A stretch of 64,000 nt of DNA, taken from assembly GCF_003947415.1 (NCBI RefSeq), contig NZ_QHKL01000008.1, positions 124,001 to 188,000 of the forward strand, read 5' to 3'. The notes under the pieces were generated by a model. It saw nothing but the letters and a program-made list of their open reading frames with translations, did no database searches and had not been told where the DNA came from. A program made the position numbers and the translations under genes. This DNA is from Amycolatopsis sp. WAC 01376 (lineage in GTDB: Bacteria; Actinomycetota; Actinomycetes; Mycobacteriales; Pseudonocardiaceae). The number at the start of each line of letters is the position of its first letter. Position 1 is the first letter of the stretch. Positions 18,018 to 27,068 of this stretch are shown piece by piece.

Positions 18018-18725
18018 CTAGGGCGCGAGATCGAGGAGGGCGCTCAGCCGCCGCAAGACGTCCAGCTGGGCCGGGTTGTAGAGCTCCACCAAGCCACGCA
18101 GGACCATCGGTTCGGAAAGAGCCACCCGTGCCGTCGCTTCCGTCAAGGCCGGCTGAGTTTCGAGCTGATGGCGCGCGACCGGCGCGAGAGCCTCGGCCAG
18201 TCGCTGTCTCGTGGCCTCGTCGGCGTCGGCGTCGAGCGCCTCGAACTCCGCTTGCGCGAGAGGACGAGGTGCCGAGTGCAACTCCCGCACCGCGTCCATC
18301 GCCTTCGCATCCAGCACCCGCGAGAAGACCATCAGTATCGAACGTTCCACTTCGGACAGGTCGGCGACGTTCCCGTCGAAACCCGGCGGCAGGTCGACAA
18401 GGCTGCGGCGGTCCAGGATCAACGCCAGCTCCTTCCGCATCCGCTCCTGCCGTTCGATGCTCGCCTTCAGCTCGGCGTCCAGCGCGCGCAACGTCCGCTC
18501 CGCGTTCCCGTCCGACTCCTCCATCGCCTCGATGTCGGCCAGCGGCACCCCCAGATCGACGAGCCGCCGGATCCGCAGCAGCCGGATCAAATGCGTGATG
18601 CGGTACCGCTTGTACCCGTTCGCTCCTCGTTCCGGCTCGTCGAGCAGACCGATCCGGTGGTAGTAGCGGACGGTCTTCAGGGTCGTGCCTGCCAGCTCCG
18701 CCAGCTCACGTGTACTCCAGGCCAT
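18018..18725 (-). CDS. MerR-family transcriptional regulator
   Basis: 235 residues. N-terminal winged HTH at 1-70 (WSTRELAELAGTTLKTVRYYHRIGLL, the MerR signature) and a coiled-coil helix at about 80-115, followed by a long C-terminal domain that may bind a drug-like ligand. ATG 18725 was chosen because it starts the HTH directly; upstream in-frame ATG 18809 adds 28 residues that cover the promoter. Divergent from the secreted aminopeptidase, with a MerR-type operator between them. Confidence 0.9.
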   Translation of the reverse strand: MAWSTRELAELAGTTLKTVRYYHRIGLLDEPERGANGYKRYRITHLIRLLRIRRLVDLGVPLADIEAMEESDGNAERTLRALDAELKASIERQERMRKELALILDRRSLVDLPPGFDGNVADLSEVERSILMVFSRVLDAKAMDAVRELHSAPRPLAQAEFEALDADADEATRQRLAEALAPVARHQLETQPALTEATARVALSEPMVLRGLVELYNPAQLDVLRRLSALLDLAP

Positions 18726-18743
18726 CCCCCGCAGTGCACACCA

Positions 18744-18756
18744 TGCCCCTGGGGCA
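18744..18756. promoter_or_regulatory. MerR-type operator
   Basis: Perfect palindrome TGCCCC-T-GGGGCA. On the minus strand it follows a -35-like TTGACT (18763-18758) and would sit inside a long -35/-10 spacer, the geometry MerR proteins use to twist a promoter into activity. It lies 18 bases before the merR start, so autoregulation is expected. Confidence 0.6.
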
Positions 18757-18872
18757 CAGTCAAGGAAGGTCACCGGAAGGCGCCGGCGGCGGACGTCTTC
18801 GTTGACCATGCCCCGAGGACACGGTCTCTACTCGAACCGGACGGCGCACGACCGACCACCCGAGGGGAAACC

Positions 18873-20324
18873 ATGCGGAGAGCCTTGACCATCGTCATCG
18901 CGGCGGCCTTGCTGGCACCACCAGGACTCGCTCAGGCGGGTGAGCCCGCCCAGGCGTTGCAGTGGGGCGAGTGCCCGGCCGACGTCGCCAAACCCGGCCT
19001 TCAGTGCACCACCATCGACGTCGCCCTGGACCACCGGCGCCAGGACGGACAGCAGATCCAAATCACGGTCTCCCGGCTGGCGAGCAAGAATCCCGAGAAG
19101 CGCCGGGGTGTGCTGCTGACCAACCCCGGCGGACCGGGCGGCAGCGGACTCGGCTTCCCGGGCGGGCTGGTCGATCTCGGGCTGCCGCAAAGCGTCCTGG
19201 ACAGCTACGACATCATCGGCTTCGACCCGCGTGGCGTGGGCCGGAGCACCCCGGTCACCTGCGACCTGACGCCGGAACAGCAGAACAGGGGCAACATCCC
19301 GCCCTACGCACGGGACGCCGCCGATGTGCTGACACAGGCTCAGAACGCGAAGGCCGTCGCCGAGCAGTGCGCCGAGTCCAAGACGGCGAATCTGCTCCCC
19401 TACCTGTCGACCGCGGCCACCGCGCGCGACATGGACCGGATCCGCGAGGCACTGCACGAGGACAAGCTCTCCTTCCTCGGCTATTCCTACGGCACCCATC
19501 TCGGGGCGGTCTACACCACGCTGTTCCCCGACCGGAGCGACCGGATCGTGCTCGACAGCAACCTCGTCCCGAGCGGCCTGGACCGGGTGGCCAGCCGGTT
19601 GTTCGGCCTCGGAACGGAGAAGCGGTTCCCGGACTTCGCCAAGTTCGCCGCCGCGCGACCTGAATACGACCTAGGCACCACTCCGGAAGAGGTCACCGCG
19701 AAGTACTTCGACCTCGCCGCCCGCCTGGACAAGGCACCGGTGCAAGGTTTCGACGGCACCCTGTTCCGGCTGGCGACCTTCGCGTCCCTGTACCGGGACA
19801 GCCGGATGCCCGAACTGGCCGCGATCTGGCACGCGCTCGACACGAATCAGCCGCCACCACCGTCGGCCGAGGCGAAGGCTCCGCAGAATCTGGAGAACGC
19901 GGTGGCCAGCCACCTTTACGTGCTCTGCAACGACTCCCGCTGGCCGAGGTCGGTGGGCAGCTATCTCCACGACGTCTCCGTGGACCGGAAGCGCTACCCG
20001 ATGTTCGGCGCGGCCGGGGCCAACATCCGCCCGTGCGCCTTCTGGCGGTCCGAGCCCGCCGAGCCGCCCGTGCGGGTCGGCGACCGGGGCCCGTCGAACG
20101 TGCTGCTCGCGCAGAACACCCGCGACCCGGCGACGCCACTGGCCGGCGCCGGGCACATGCGGCGCGCCTTCGGTGACCGGGCCCGGATGGTCACCGCGGA
20201 CCAGGGCGGCCACGGCGCTTACCTGATCGGCGCGAACAAATGCGCGAACGACACGGTCACCGCGTTCCTGACCACGGGCGAACGGCCGAGGGACGATCGA
20301 ACCTGCGTGGCGGAACCGGCCTGA
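18873..20324 (+). CDS. Secreted tripeptidyl aminopeptidase-like alpha/beta-hydrolase
   Basis: 483 residues. Signal peptide at about 1-22 (LTIVIAAALLAPPGLAQA). Oxyanion block NPGGPGGSG at 84-92, nucleophile Ser205 in GYSYG, acid in NTRDPATPL and base His in GGHGAYL near the C-terminus: the complete triad of the Streptomyces SlpD/E-Tap family, S33-like exopeptidases that trim peptides outside the cell. ATG has a CGAGGGGA site. The last 68 bases overlap the convergent AraC gene. Probably regulated from the MerR-type intergenic region. Confidence 0.9.
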   Translation: MRRALTIVIAAALLAPPGLAQAGEPAQALQWGECPADVAKPGLQCTTIDVALDHRRQDGQQIQITVSRLASKNPEKRRGVLLTNPGGPGGSGLGFPGGLVDLGLPQSVLDSYDIIGFDPRGVGRSTPVTCDLTPEQQNRGNIPPYARDAADVLTQAQNAKAVAEQCAESKTANLLPYLSTAATARDMDRIREALHEDKLSFLGYSYGTHLGAVYTTLFPDRSDRIVLDSNLVPSGLDRVASRLFGLGTEKRFPDFAKFAAARPEYDLGTTPEEVTAKYFDLAARLDKAPVQGFDGTLFRLATFASLYRDSRMPELAAIWHALDTNQPPPPSAEAKAPQNLENAVASHLYVLCNDSRWPRSVGSYLHDVSVDRKRYPMFGAAGANIRPCAFWRSEPAEPPVRVGDRGPSNVLLAQNTRDPATPLAGAGHMRRAFGDRARMVTADQGGHGAYLIGANKCANDTVTAFLTTGERPRDDRTCVAEPA

Positions 20325-21192
20325 CCTCCGCCGGTGCCGGGCCGGTCGGCGCCAGGACCGGTGATGAGGTGGGCCACGCGACGTCGTCGATGGCGAGCCA
20401 CGGCGCGACGGCCACGACCGAGGGGGTGAGCCCCGTGAACGCCTTGACCTCGCGGTGGAGGTGGGATTGGTCGGCGTAGCCGCACTCGGCGGCGACGCCG
20501 GCGGCGGTGTGACCGGTCGCGAGGAGGTGGGCGGCGTGGTCGAACCGCACCAGCCGGATGGCGCGTTTGGGGCTGATTCCGAGCTGGGACCGGAAGCGTG
20601 ACCACAGACGCTTGCGGTCCCAGCCGACCTCGCCTGCCAGGCTGTCGACCTGTATCCGCCCTCGGCTCGTGAGCGTCCGCCGCCAAATGTGGGCGACTCC
20701 CGGGTCGACCGGCGTGCGGGCGCGCATCCGTCGGCCCACGACCTCGGCCGCGATCCTGAACCGTTCATCCCAGGACGCGGCGGCACGCAACCGGTCTTCG
20801 ATCCGCTCGGCGTCGCGACCCCAGACGTCCGCGAGAGGGGCCATCGTCCCGCTGAGATCGGGTGCTGCGTCGAGCACCGCGGCCGCCACGTCCGGCTCGA
20901 GCCGGATCTGGAGACATTCGCCCACGCGGCCACCTGCCCGCAGATCGCCGGGCATGAGCCCGATGACGACACTGCCGCGCTCGCGCCGGCCGCGGCTGTC
21001 GCAGACCATGCCGTCTCCCTCGCTCAGGTCGATGAGAAGGGTGACGGAGGGGTGCGCGACCATGGCGATGTCCACGGGAGCGGGGAGACGCTGGCGGAAC
21101 CCGGCCATGCTGATCCCCGGCAGCCGATCCGACCGGCGCGGAACCGCGATGTCCACCGTTTCCCAGCCCGGCGGTCTTCCAGTCGACAGCAC
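20257..21192 (-). CDS. AraC-family transcriptional regulator
   Basis: 311 residues. An N-terminal sensor domain of about 170 residues, then two HTH motifs (about 185-205, VDSLAGEVGWDRKRLWSRF, and about 235-258, AGVAAECGYADQSHLHREVKAF). The C-terminal 40 residues are Pro-rich, beyond the usual end, and their DNA overlaps the 3' end of the convergent peptidase gene by 68 bp, so the true C-terminus is an extension. Starts 9 bp after the hydrolase gene upstream; likely an operon. Confidence 0.88.
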   Translation of the reverse strand: MLSTGRPPGWETVDIAVPRRSDRLPGISMAGFRQRLPAPVDIAMVAHPSVTLLIDLSEGDGMVCDSRGRRERGSVVIGLMPGDLRAGGRVGECLQIRLEPDVAAAVLDAAPDLSGTMAPLADVWGRDAERIEDRLRAAASWDERFRIAAEVVGRRMRARTPVDPGVAHIWRRTLTSRGRIQVDSLAGEVGWDRKRLWSRFRSQLGISPKRAIRLVRFDHAAHLLATGHTAAGVAAECGYADQSHLHREVKAFTGLTPSVVAVAPWLAIDDVAWPTSSPVLAPTGPAPAEVRPVPPRRFDRPSAVRPWSGTR

Positions 21193-21201
21193 ACGACCAG
21201 T

Positions 21202-22044
21202 CTAGGGATCGGGGACCATGGGCGGGCTGTCAACGGTCCGGTCCCGCGAGGTCCAGCTCAGCAGTAGTTCGCTGATCGCCTCGGGTGCCTCGAACATGGG
21301 GAGGTGTCCGACGCCGGGCAGCAGTTCGATCCGGGCGTTGGCCACCACCTCGTACTGGCGCACCGACGCCGGGTCCCAGCGAGGGTCGGCGGTACCGAAG
21401 GCCGCCAGCACCGGAACGGTGAGGGCGGCGAGACGATCGGGCACGCCGCGCTCGGCGATGTACTCGGTGTTGCGGCGCAAGATCGTCCTGAAGGTGCGGT
21501 ACGAGATCTGCTTGAGATCGGCGACCGCCTCGTCGGGTACGTCCACCGGGCGAGCGGCCGTTGCCCCGATTCCCTTGCGAATCACCGCGTCCGAACGCCT
21601 CGGCCAGATCAGCGGGCCGAACGGCGGGCCCAGCAGGATCCGGAGGATCAACGGCTGGGAAAGCAGCGCGCCGGGATGCGGGCCGCAGCTGATCAGCGCG
21701 ACCGAGCGCACCAGGTCGGGGCGCTGTTCGGCGAGGGCGGTGGCGACGTAGCCGCCACTGGAGTGCCCGACAACGGTGACCGGACCGCGGCCGAGGTCGT
21801 CGAGCACCGCCGCTACCGCGCTCGCCTGCGCGGGCACGTCGTACGACCGTGACGGTGGGGACTGACCACAGCCCGGAAGGTCGACCCGGATGACGTGGTG
21901 GTGGGAGGCAAGGGCCGGGACCACCGGGCTCCACGAGGCACCCGAAGCCCCCGATCCGTGGACGAGCACCAGCGGCGGCGCCTGCCGCGGACCGTCATGC
22001 ATCACGTGTATCCCCTGCGAACGCTCAACACCGTTCTCGCTCAT
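21202..22044 (-). CDS. Alpha/beta-fold hydrolase
   Basis: 280 residues, cytoplasmic (no signal). HGSG oxyanion block at 29-32, nucleophile Ser95 in GHSSGG, acid Asp in FGTADPRW and catalytic His in GVGHLPMFEAPE. A generic esterase/lactonase-type hydrolase with a cap domain. ATG 22044 gives the usual length; the earlier start at 22104 adds 20 basic residues. Probably co-transcribed with the AraC regulator. Confidence 0.85.
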   Translation of the reverse strand: MSENGVERSQGIHVMHDGPRQAPPLVLVHGSGASGASWSPVVPALASHHHVIRVDLPGCGQSPPSRSYDVPAQASAVAAVLDDLGRGPVTVVGHSSGGYVATALAEQRPDLVRSVALISCGPHPGALLSQPLILRILLGPPFGPLIWPRRSDAVIRKGIGATAARPVDVPDEAVADLKQISYRTFRTILRRNTEYIAERGVPDRLAALTVPVLAAFGTADPRWDPASVRQYEVVANARIELLPGVGHLPMFEAPEAISELLLSWTSRDRTVDSPPMVPDP

Positions 22045-22162
22045 GCGAGCGATGGTGCACGGTCGCCGGCCACCGGTCTTGGACAAATGTCGCGTCGTGG
22101 GCAACGGGGCTCCGGCCGGTCTCCGCCGGCATCGCGCTACTCGTGTGTTCCGGCGAGGCGGG

Positions 22163-22906
22163 CTAATACCGCTGCGCGTACCAGGTCGGTGGCTCGCCGA
22201 ACATGCTCTTGAAGTCGCGGATGAAGTGGCCCTGGTCTGCGTAGCCGAGGTCCGCCGCCAGCGCGGCCCAGTCGATCACCCCGCCGTCGGCCATGCGTGC
22301 GGTCACCTCGTGCAGGCGGTAGCGGCGGATCACCCACTTGGGCCCGATGCCGACGTACTCCGCGAACAGCCGTTGCAGCCCCCGCATGCTCAGTCCCAGC
22401 TCGTCGGCCAGCCGTTCGACCCTGGTCACGGCTTTGTCCTTGGCGATCAGCTCGACCGCGGCCACCGCCTGGCGCACCCGGCGGTCGTCGTCCGGCAGGT
22501 GTTTCAGCAGGAACGCTTCCACGGTCGGCACGTCTAGCGTCGTGGGCAGGTCCGGGCCGAACACCTCGGTCGCCGGAACGACGCGGTCGGTGATCGTCGA
22601 GACGGAGGCACCGAGGAACGGGCGGAAGCAGCCCGGCCGGAACGCGACGCCGAAGACGTGGTCGCGGCCCTCGAGGACTTTGATCTGGTAGCCACTGCAC
22701 ACGCCGTTGACGTCCGCGCGGCCACCGCTGAACGACAGGTGCACGTTCGGGTACGGCACGATCTTCTGCCGGTAGGGCTCGGCGTAGTCCCAGCGAGCCT
22801 CCCAATACCGCTCCACCCATGGCGCGAGCGCCGGCGACGGCTCGTGGAACGCGTGGCGCTGATGGCTGGTCCACGCACTCCGCAGCTCACGAATGTCCCG
22901 CCCCAC
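22163..22906 (-). CDS. AraC-family regulator with DUF6597-like N-domain
   Basis: 247 residues. N-terminal segment with LAPWVERYWEARWDY and the block from PYPNVHLSFSGG, characteristic of the DUF6597 ligand domain in actinobacterial AraC proteins, then C-terminal HTHs ending ADLGYADQGHFIRDFKSMFG. GTG 22906 is the likely start (VGRDIRELRS); longer frames run into the divergent gene. It has no ribosome site and may be leaderless. Divergent by 64 bp from the DinB-like gene, its probable target. Confidence 0.85.
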   Translation of the reverse strand: MGRDIRELRSAWTSHQRHAFHEPSPALAPWVERYWEARWDYAEPYRQKIVPYPNVHLSFSGGRADVNGVCSGYQIKVLEGRDHVFGVAFRPGCFRPFLGASVSTITDRVVPATEVFGPDLPTTLDVPTVEAFLLKHLPDDDRRVRQAVAAVELIAKDKAVTRVERLADELGLSMRGLQRLFAEYVGIGPKWVIRRYRLHEVTARMADGGVIDWAALAADLGYADQGHFIRDFKSMFGEPPTWYAQRY

Positions 22907-22970
22907 ACAGCAGAGTGTATGTCGCTTTTGTTCACTACCCCTCCGGCTCGCGCCGCCTAGCGTCGCCGCC

Positions 22971-23540
22971 ATGTCACCCATATCCGACACGGCCGAGGCC
23001 ATGGCCGCGGTCGCCCGTGCCATCACCGACGACCAGCTCGCCGACAAGACTCCGTGCAGGGAGTACGACGTGCGAGCGCTGCTCAACCACCTCCTGTTCT
23101 GGGGCCCGTCGCTCGCCGGCGCCGGCCGCAAGGAGTCCGTTCCGCAGCCGGCGGCCGCCGAGTCCGATGTGGACCTGGCGGCAGGCGACTGGCGCGGCCG
23201 CCTGCTCGCCCTTCTGGACGACATCACCTCGTCGTGGGCGCCACCGAGCGCCTGGGAAGGCGAGACGACCATGGGCACACCGCACACGCTGCCCGCGCCC
23301 GTCATGGGTGACATGGTCGTCGGCGAACTGGCCGTGCACGGCTGGGACCTGGCGGTCGCCACCGGGCAGCGGCTGGAACTTCCCCCCGGCCTGCTGGCGC
23401 ATCTGCACGACACGGTGCTCGCCGGCGTGGAACAGGGGCGGGAGATGGGCATGTACGGACCGGAAGTCGCGGTGCCCGCCGATGCACCCACCTTGGACCG
23501 CATCCTCGGCCTGACCGGCCGCGATCCCGCTTGGACATAG
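22971..23540 (+). CDS. DinB/maleylpyruvate-isomerase-like (TIGR03086-type) protein
   Basis: 189 residues. Helical-bundle family marked by TPCREYDVRALLNHLLFWG (residues about 27-45, His as first metal ligand) and GELAVHGWDLAVATG (second ligand region). Members bind a divalent metal and include mycothiol-dependent enzymes such as maleylpyruvate isomerase; most are uncharacterised thiol transferases. ATG lacks a clear ribosome site. Divergent from the AraC regulator. Confidence 0.85.
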   Translation: MSPISDTAEAMAAVARAITDDQLADKTPCREYDVRALLNHLLFWGPSLAGAGRKESVPQPAAAESDVDLAAGDWRGRLLALLDDITSSWAPPSAWEGETTMGTPHTLPAPVMGDMVVGELAVHGWDLAVATGQRLELPPGLLAHLHDTVLAGVEQGREMGMYGPEVAVPADAPTLDRILGLTGRDPAWT

Positions 23541-23591
23541 TGAGGGTAAGGCAAACGTGTCGTGTTCGTGGGCAGGGCCGGCGGGTGAGCC

Positions 23592-23634
23592 GAAGGCTCC
23601 CTTCGCCGCGTCTGACGCAGCGAAAGGAGCCTTC
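23592..23634. repeat. Palindromic intergenic repeat, family A
   Basis: GAAGGCTCCCTTCGCCGCG and its near-complement CGCAGCGAAAGGAGCCTTC around a short TCTGA loop, two mismatches in the stem. Located 50 bp after the end of the DinB-like gene; can fold as a terminator-like hairpin. Confidence 0.7.
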
Positions 23635-23654
23635 AGCCCTGGTCAGGTGCGAGG

Positions 23655-23682
23655 TGGTCGTGAGTGGCGATTCGGGTTAGAG
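23655..23682. repeat. Half copy of palindromic repeat family B
   Basis: GGTCGTGAGTGGCGATTCGG then GTTAGA, matching the left arm and centre of the full palindromes at 31638 and 46861. The return arm CCACTCACGACC is absent, so this copy is truncated. Confidence 0.6.
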
Positions 23683-23784
23683 GCAAGGGTGTCTTAGGTA
23701 TCTACGTGGGTTCCGGCTGCGGTTGATCCCCAGCCGGGTCCGTGAAGGCCTCCTTCCCTCGGCTCAGCCGAGGAGACTCGACCG

Positions 23785-24081
23785 TCAGCCGAGGCCTTCG
23801 ATGATGCGGAAGTCGCGCTCGAAGCCGTCGGGGAGTGCGGCCAGCGCCTTCCGGTAGGCCGCGCTCTCGTATGCGGCGACCGCCTGTTCGAAGCTGTCGA
23901 ACTCGATCAGGACGACGCGCTCGGCGATTCCGGCTTCGTGTGCGACGACCCGGCCGCCGATGCCGGCGACCACCCGCCCGCCCGCGGCCTTGACGGCCAG
24001 ACCGGCCAGTCCGTTGTAGGCATCAAGCGTCTCAGGGTCTGTGATGGTGGGATAGACGCTGACCCAGTAGCCCTTGGGCAT
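23785..24081 (-). CDS. DUF1330 family protein
   Basis: 98 residues, full length for the family: a dimeric ferredoxin-like alpha/beta barrel recognised by GYWVSVYPTITDPETLDAYN, GGRVVA and VLIEFDSFEQAVAAYESAAY. The function of DUF1330 is unknown; some members resemble small-molecule oxygenases or isomerases. The gene sits 27 bp downstream of the next gene on the same strand and may share its transcript. Confidence 0.9.
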   Translation of the reverse strand: MPKGYWVSVYPTITDPETLDAYNGLAGLAVKAAGGRVVAGIGGRVVAHEAGIAERVVLIEFDSFEQAVAAYESAAYRKALAALPDGFERDFRIIEGLG

Positions 24082-24108
24082 GGAACCTCCAGTGTTGGAA
24101 TGCGTGCA

Positions 24109-24471
24109 TCAGGTGGACCACGGGTCCACCTCACGAAGAACAGGCCCCAACAGGTCTCGAAGCTCAGCACCGGGGTGACCGGGATCCGGGATCATCTCGA
24201 CACCGCTCGCGGTGATCAGCCCGCGGACCTCGGCTGGCCCCCGCCCGAATTCCTCTTCGAGCCAACCGATCACCGATCGGCAGACTTCGGGGTCAGAGGT
24301 GCGATGCTCGACCAACCATCGGACGACGTCGGCCATCACGAGATGCGGCAGAACTTCGCCTTCATTGTCGATGAGATGTTCCTCGAGGACAGGGGCCAAT
24401 CGGCGGTGGGTGTCGATGAGCGCACCGATGGCCGCAACGGTGTACGCACTCATCGGCCCATCTTGGTGCAT
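24109..24471 (-). CDS. Small helical protein of unknown function
   Basis: 120 residues, predicted all-helical, acidic. Start chosen at ATG 24471 because an excellent AGGAGG ribosome site lies four bases upstream; ATG 24453 (MSAYTV) is internal. Blocks such as GEVLPHLVMADVVRWLVEH and GRGPAEVRGLITASGVEMI recall small conserved actinobacterial proteins of unknown function (I think DUF7674-like, not certain). Divergent from the methyltransferase. Confidence 0.7.
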   Translation of the reverse strand: MHQDGPMSAYTVAAIGALIDTHRRLAPVLEEHLIDNEGEVLPHLVMADVVRWLVEHRTSDPEVCRSVIGWLEEEFGRGPAEVRGLITASGVEMIPDPGHPGAELRDLLGPVLREVDPWST

Positions 24472-24645
24472 ACACCCTCCTGTCGGTATACGGGTGGCGA
24501 GCTCGCCGCCGATCGCCACCGTCGTCGTGCCCTCCTGGTGTACACGGACTTTCGCCGAACTCGAACTGATCACCGAGCCGTCATCGAAGTCGGTACCGTA
24601 CCGGTGACAACGGTGGACCACGATCATGGTGTTGCGAGGTGCGGG

Positions 24646-25446
24646 ATGTCCGTGTCGGACGAACGGGTTCCAGAGGGTGTCGACGTCCGGGTGCCCAGTG
24701 CGGCACGGGTCTACGACTGGCTGCTCGGCGGCAACCACAACTTCGACGCCGACCGCGCCGTCGGGGAAAAGGTCATGGCGGTCCTCCCCTCCGGCCGTCA
24801 GGTCGCCGCGTCCAACCGGGCGTTCCTTCGCCGCGCCGTGCGGTACATGGTCGAACAGGGCATCACCCAGTTCCTCGATCTGGGCTCCGGAATACCGACC
24901 GTCGGCAACGTGCACGAAATCGCGCAAGACGTGAACCCCGGCTGCCGGGTGGTCTACGTCGACTACGACAAGGTCGCCGTCGCGCACAGCCGCCTCATCC
25001 TCGACGGCAACCCGAACGCCACTGTCGTCGACGCAGACCTGTGCCGCCCCGAGACGGTCCTGAACTCCGCGTCGGTGCGGGCTTCGCTGGACTTCGACCG
25101 GCCGATCGGGCTGCTCATGGTGGCCGTGTTCCACTTCATCCCGGACAGCCTGCATCCCGCCGAGATCGTCACCCGCTACCGCGACGCCCTGCCTGCCGGC
25201 AGCCTGGTCGCGCTGTCGCATCTGACCGCCGACCACGCGCCCCGTGAAATGGCAGCGGTCACCGACGCGATGAAGAACAGCCGGGACCCCATGTACTTCC
25301 GCCCCTACGACGAGGTCGTCGCCCTCTTCGACGGACTGGAGCTGATCGATCCCGGTGTGGTGAGCGCGCCACTGTGGCGACCGGAACCAGGCCTCCGCGA
25401 CATCGAACCGGACGACGTCTACGCCGGCGTCGGACGCAAAATCTGA
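24646..25446 (+). CDS. SAM-dependent methyltransferase, SAV2177 family (DUF574)
   Basis: 266 residues. The family signature is complete: PSAARVYDWLLGGNHNFDADR at the N-terminus, SAM-binding loop FLDLGSGIPT (about residues 77-86), YVDYD, and the late LWRPEPG block. These methyltransferases are abundant in Streptomyces and Pseudonocardiales, commonly near XRE/DUF397 genes; substrates are unknown. Start ATG 24646 follows GAGGTG. No DUF397 partner is present here. Confidence 0.93.
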   Translation: MSVSDERVPEGVDVRVPSAARVYDWLLGGNHNFDADRAVGEKVMAVLPSGRQVAASNRAFLRRAVRYMVEQGITQFLDLGSGIPTVGNVHEIAQDVNPGCRVVYVDYDKVAVAHSRLILDGNPNATVVDADLCRPETVLNSASVRASLDFDRPIGLLMVAVFHFIPDSLHPAEIVTRYRDALPAGSLVALSHLTADHAPREMAAVTDAMKNSRDPMYFRPYDEVVALFDGLELIDPGVVSAPLWRPEPGLRDIEPDDVYAGVGRKI

Positions 25447-25549
25447 CTTCAAGGCTTCATGCCGGAAAGGAACCCGATCGGGTCAAGCCGCGCGACGGTG
25501 CCGCTCGCGATCGCGTTCCAGACCGGTCGGCGCCCTTACAGTTCCGGCC

Positions 25550-26824
25550 ATGTCGGAGGACGAGCGGGCGCGGGCCCGGCGTGTGCTGGCCTTCGCTCTC
25601 GACGTGGCGATGCAGATGTTCCGTCAGGGCATCGAGACCGCGGTCGTCGTCCGCACGGTTCGACGGCTGGCGAACGCGGGCGGCATCGAGGAACTGCGGA
25701 TCTCGGTCGGGGTACGGGCGGTGCATCTGCAGTATTGCCCGAGCGGCGGCGGCGAGCCGGTGGTGCTGCTGGGCAGCATCGAGGCGAACGACACCCGCGA
25801 CATCGGCCGGATGGGAGACCTGGAAGCGCTCGCGGTCCGTGCCGGGATCGGCGCGATCTCCCCTGACGAGGCCGAGCGTGCGGTCGGCAAGCTCGCCACG
25901 GCGGGCCCGACCTGGCCGTGGTACATCAGCTTGCTCGGCGGCTGCCTCCTCGCGGCGATGATCTGCCTGCAGGCGAACGGCACCGTCCTCGCCGCGGTGG
26001 TCGCGGCCGCGTTGTTCGTTCTCGCCAACCGCGTCGGCTGGGCGCTCGGCACGATCGGCATCGCCGAGTTCTTCCAGGTCGCGGCCAAGGCGAGCACCGT
26101 CCTCGTCATCGCGATCTCGCTGTTGTCGCTCGGCCTGCTCGACGGGCACGAGGCCGCGAGCCTCTCGGCGGCCAACCTCGTGCTGTTGCTGCCGATCCTG
26201 TCGCTGGTGTCCCTGGTGGAAGACGCCGTCGGCGACTACCACCTGATGGCCGCCGCGCGTATGGTCACGGTCCTGCTGCTCACCGGCGCGATCGTCACCG
26301 GGGTCATGGTCGTGGTGTCGGTGGCCAACGACCTCGACATCCTCGGGGAGGCGGGCCGGGTCCAGCTCGCGGCGTTACCTCTCGCCTTGGTGCCGTTGAC
26401 GGCGCTGGTCGGTTCGCTGGGCAACGCGATCCTGATGGGGACGCCCGTCCGGTGGTGGCCGCTCGCCTGCGGCGCCGGAGTCGTCACGTCCCTGGTGAAC
26501 TGGGCAGGCCACTCGATACTCGGCCTGGCCGCTCCGCTGGCGATCTTTCTCGCGACGACGGTGCTCGGCGTCCTGGCAGGCGCGGCCGCGCGGACGGTGA
26601 AAGTGCCGACCGCCGTCGTCACCATCCCCGGGCTGACCGGCGCCGTACTGCCGGGACCCGCGATGTACCTGAGCCTGTCACAGGTATTCGCCCAGGTCCC
26701 TGGCTCCTGGACCGCCGTGGCCGAAGCGATCGTCTCCACCGCGGCCATCGGCGTCGGCGTCGTACTCGGCCTCCAACTCGCCGCGCTACACCGCGCCGCG
26801 AGCCGTACTCCCGAGCTGAACTGA
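25550..26824 (+). CDS. Threonine/serine exporter, ThrE family
   Basis: 424 residues in the standard order: a cytosolic N-terminal domain (1-125, DUF1212/ThrE), then about ten membrane helices from residue 127, the second half being the ThrE_2 domain. Corynebacterium ThrE exports threonine and serine by proton antiport. Signature elements visible: GIETAVVVRTVRRLA and the late IPGLTGAVLPGPAMYLSLSQ. Starts 103 bp after the methyltransferase. Not obviously in an operon. Confidence 0.88.
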   Translation: MSEDERARARRVLAFALDVAMQMFRQGIETAVVVRTVRRLANAGGIEELRISVGVRAVHLQYCPSGGGEPVVLLGSIEANDTRDIGRMGDLEALAVRAGIGAISPDEAERAVGKLATAGPTWPWYISLLGGCLLAAMICLQANGTVLAAVVAAALFVLANRVGWALGTIGIAEFFQVAAKASTVLVIAISLLSLGLLDGHEAASLSAANLVLLLPILSLVSLVEDAVGDYHLMAAARMVTVLLLTGAIVTGVMVVVSVANDLDILGEAGRVQLAALPLALVPLTALVGSLGNAILMGTPVRWWPLACGAGVVTSLVNWAGHSILGLAAPLAIFLATTVLGVLAGAAARTVKVPTAVVTIPGLTGAVLPGPAMYLSLSQVFAQVPGSWTAVAEAIVSTAAIGVGVVLGLQLAALHRAASRTPELN

Positions 26825-26852
26825 ACGAATGGCCTCACGCGGCCAGACAGCG

Positions 26853-27068
26853 TCAACCCGTCGCCATCACCCGCTGCGACACGCTGTCCGCGTGCACCGG
26901 GGCGACGAACACGCTGCGAGGCGGCGCCGGTCTCTCGTCGTCGGGCAGGTCGAGGGCGGCCAAGCCGTCCTGCCACCGCACCCAGTCCTGGACACACAAA
27001 CCCAGCCAGAACTCGACATCGTCGCAGTTCCGGCGGCGACAAAGGTTTCTGCTGCTGTCGATCGTCAT
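26853..27068 (-). CDS. Small hypothetical protein
   Basis: 71 residues from ATG 27068, with GGAGGAGGG 12 bases upstream (slightly far). The middle, CDDVEFWLGLCVQDWVRWQDG, looks like a genuine amphipathic protein, and third-position G/C preference supports coding. No family recognised. An upstream in-frame start at 27140 would add 24 residues. Confidence 0.45.
   Translation of the reverse strand: MTIDSSRNLCRRRNCDDVEFWLGLCVQDWVRWQDGLAALDLPDDERPAPPRSVFVAPVHADSVSQRVMATG

Noticed and set aside
24472..24645. Minus-strand upstream extension of the small helical protein
   Set aside because: The AGGAGG site fixes the start at 24471; the extension would cover the divergent promoter region.
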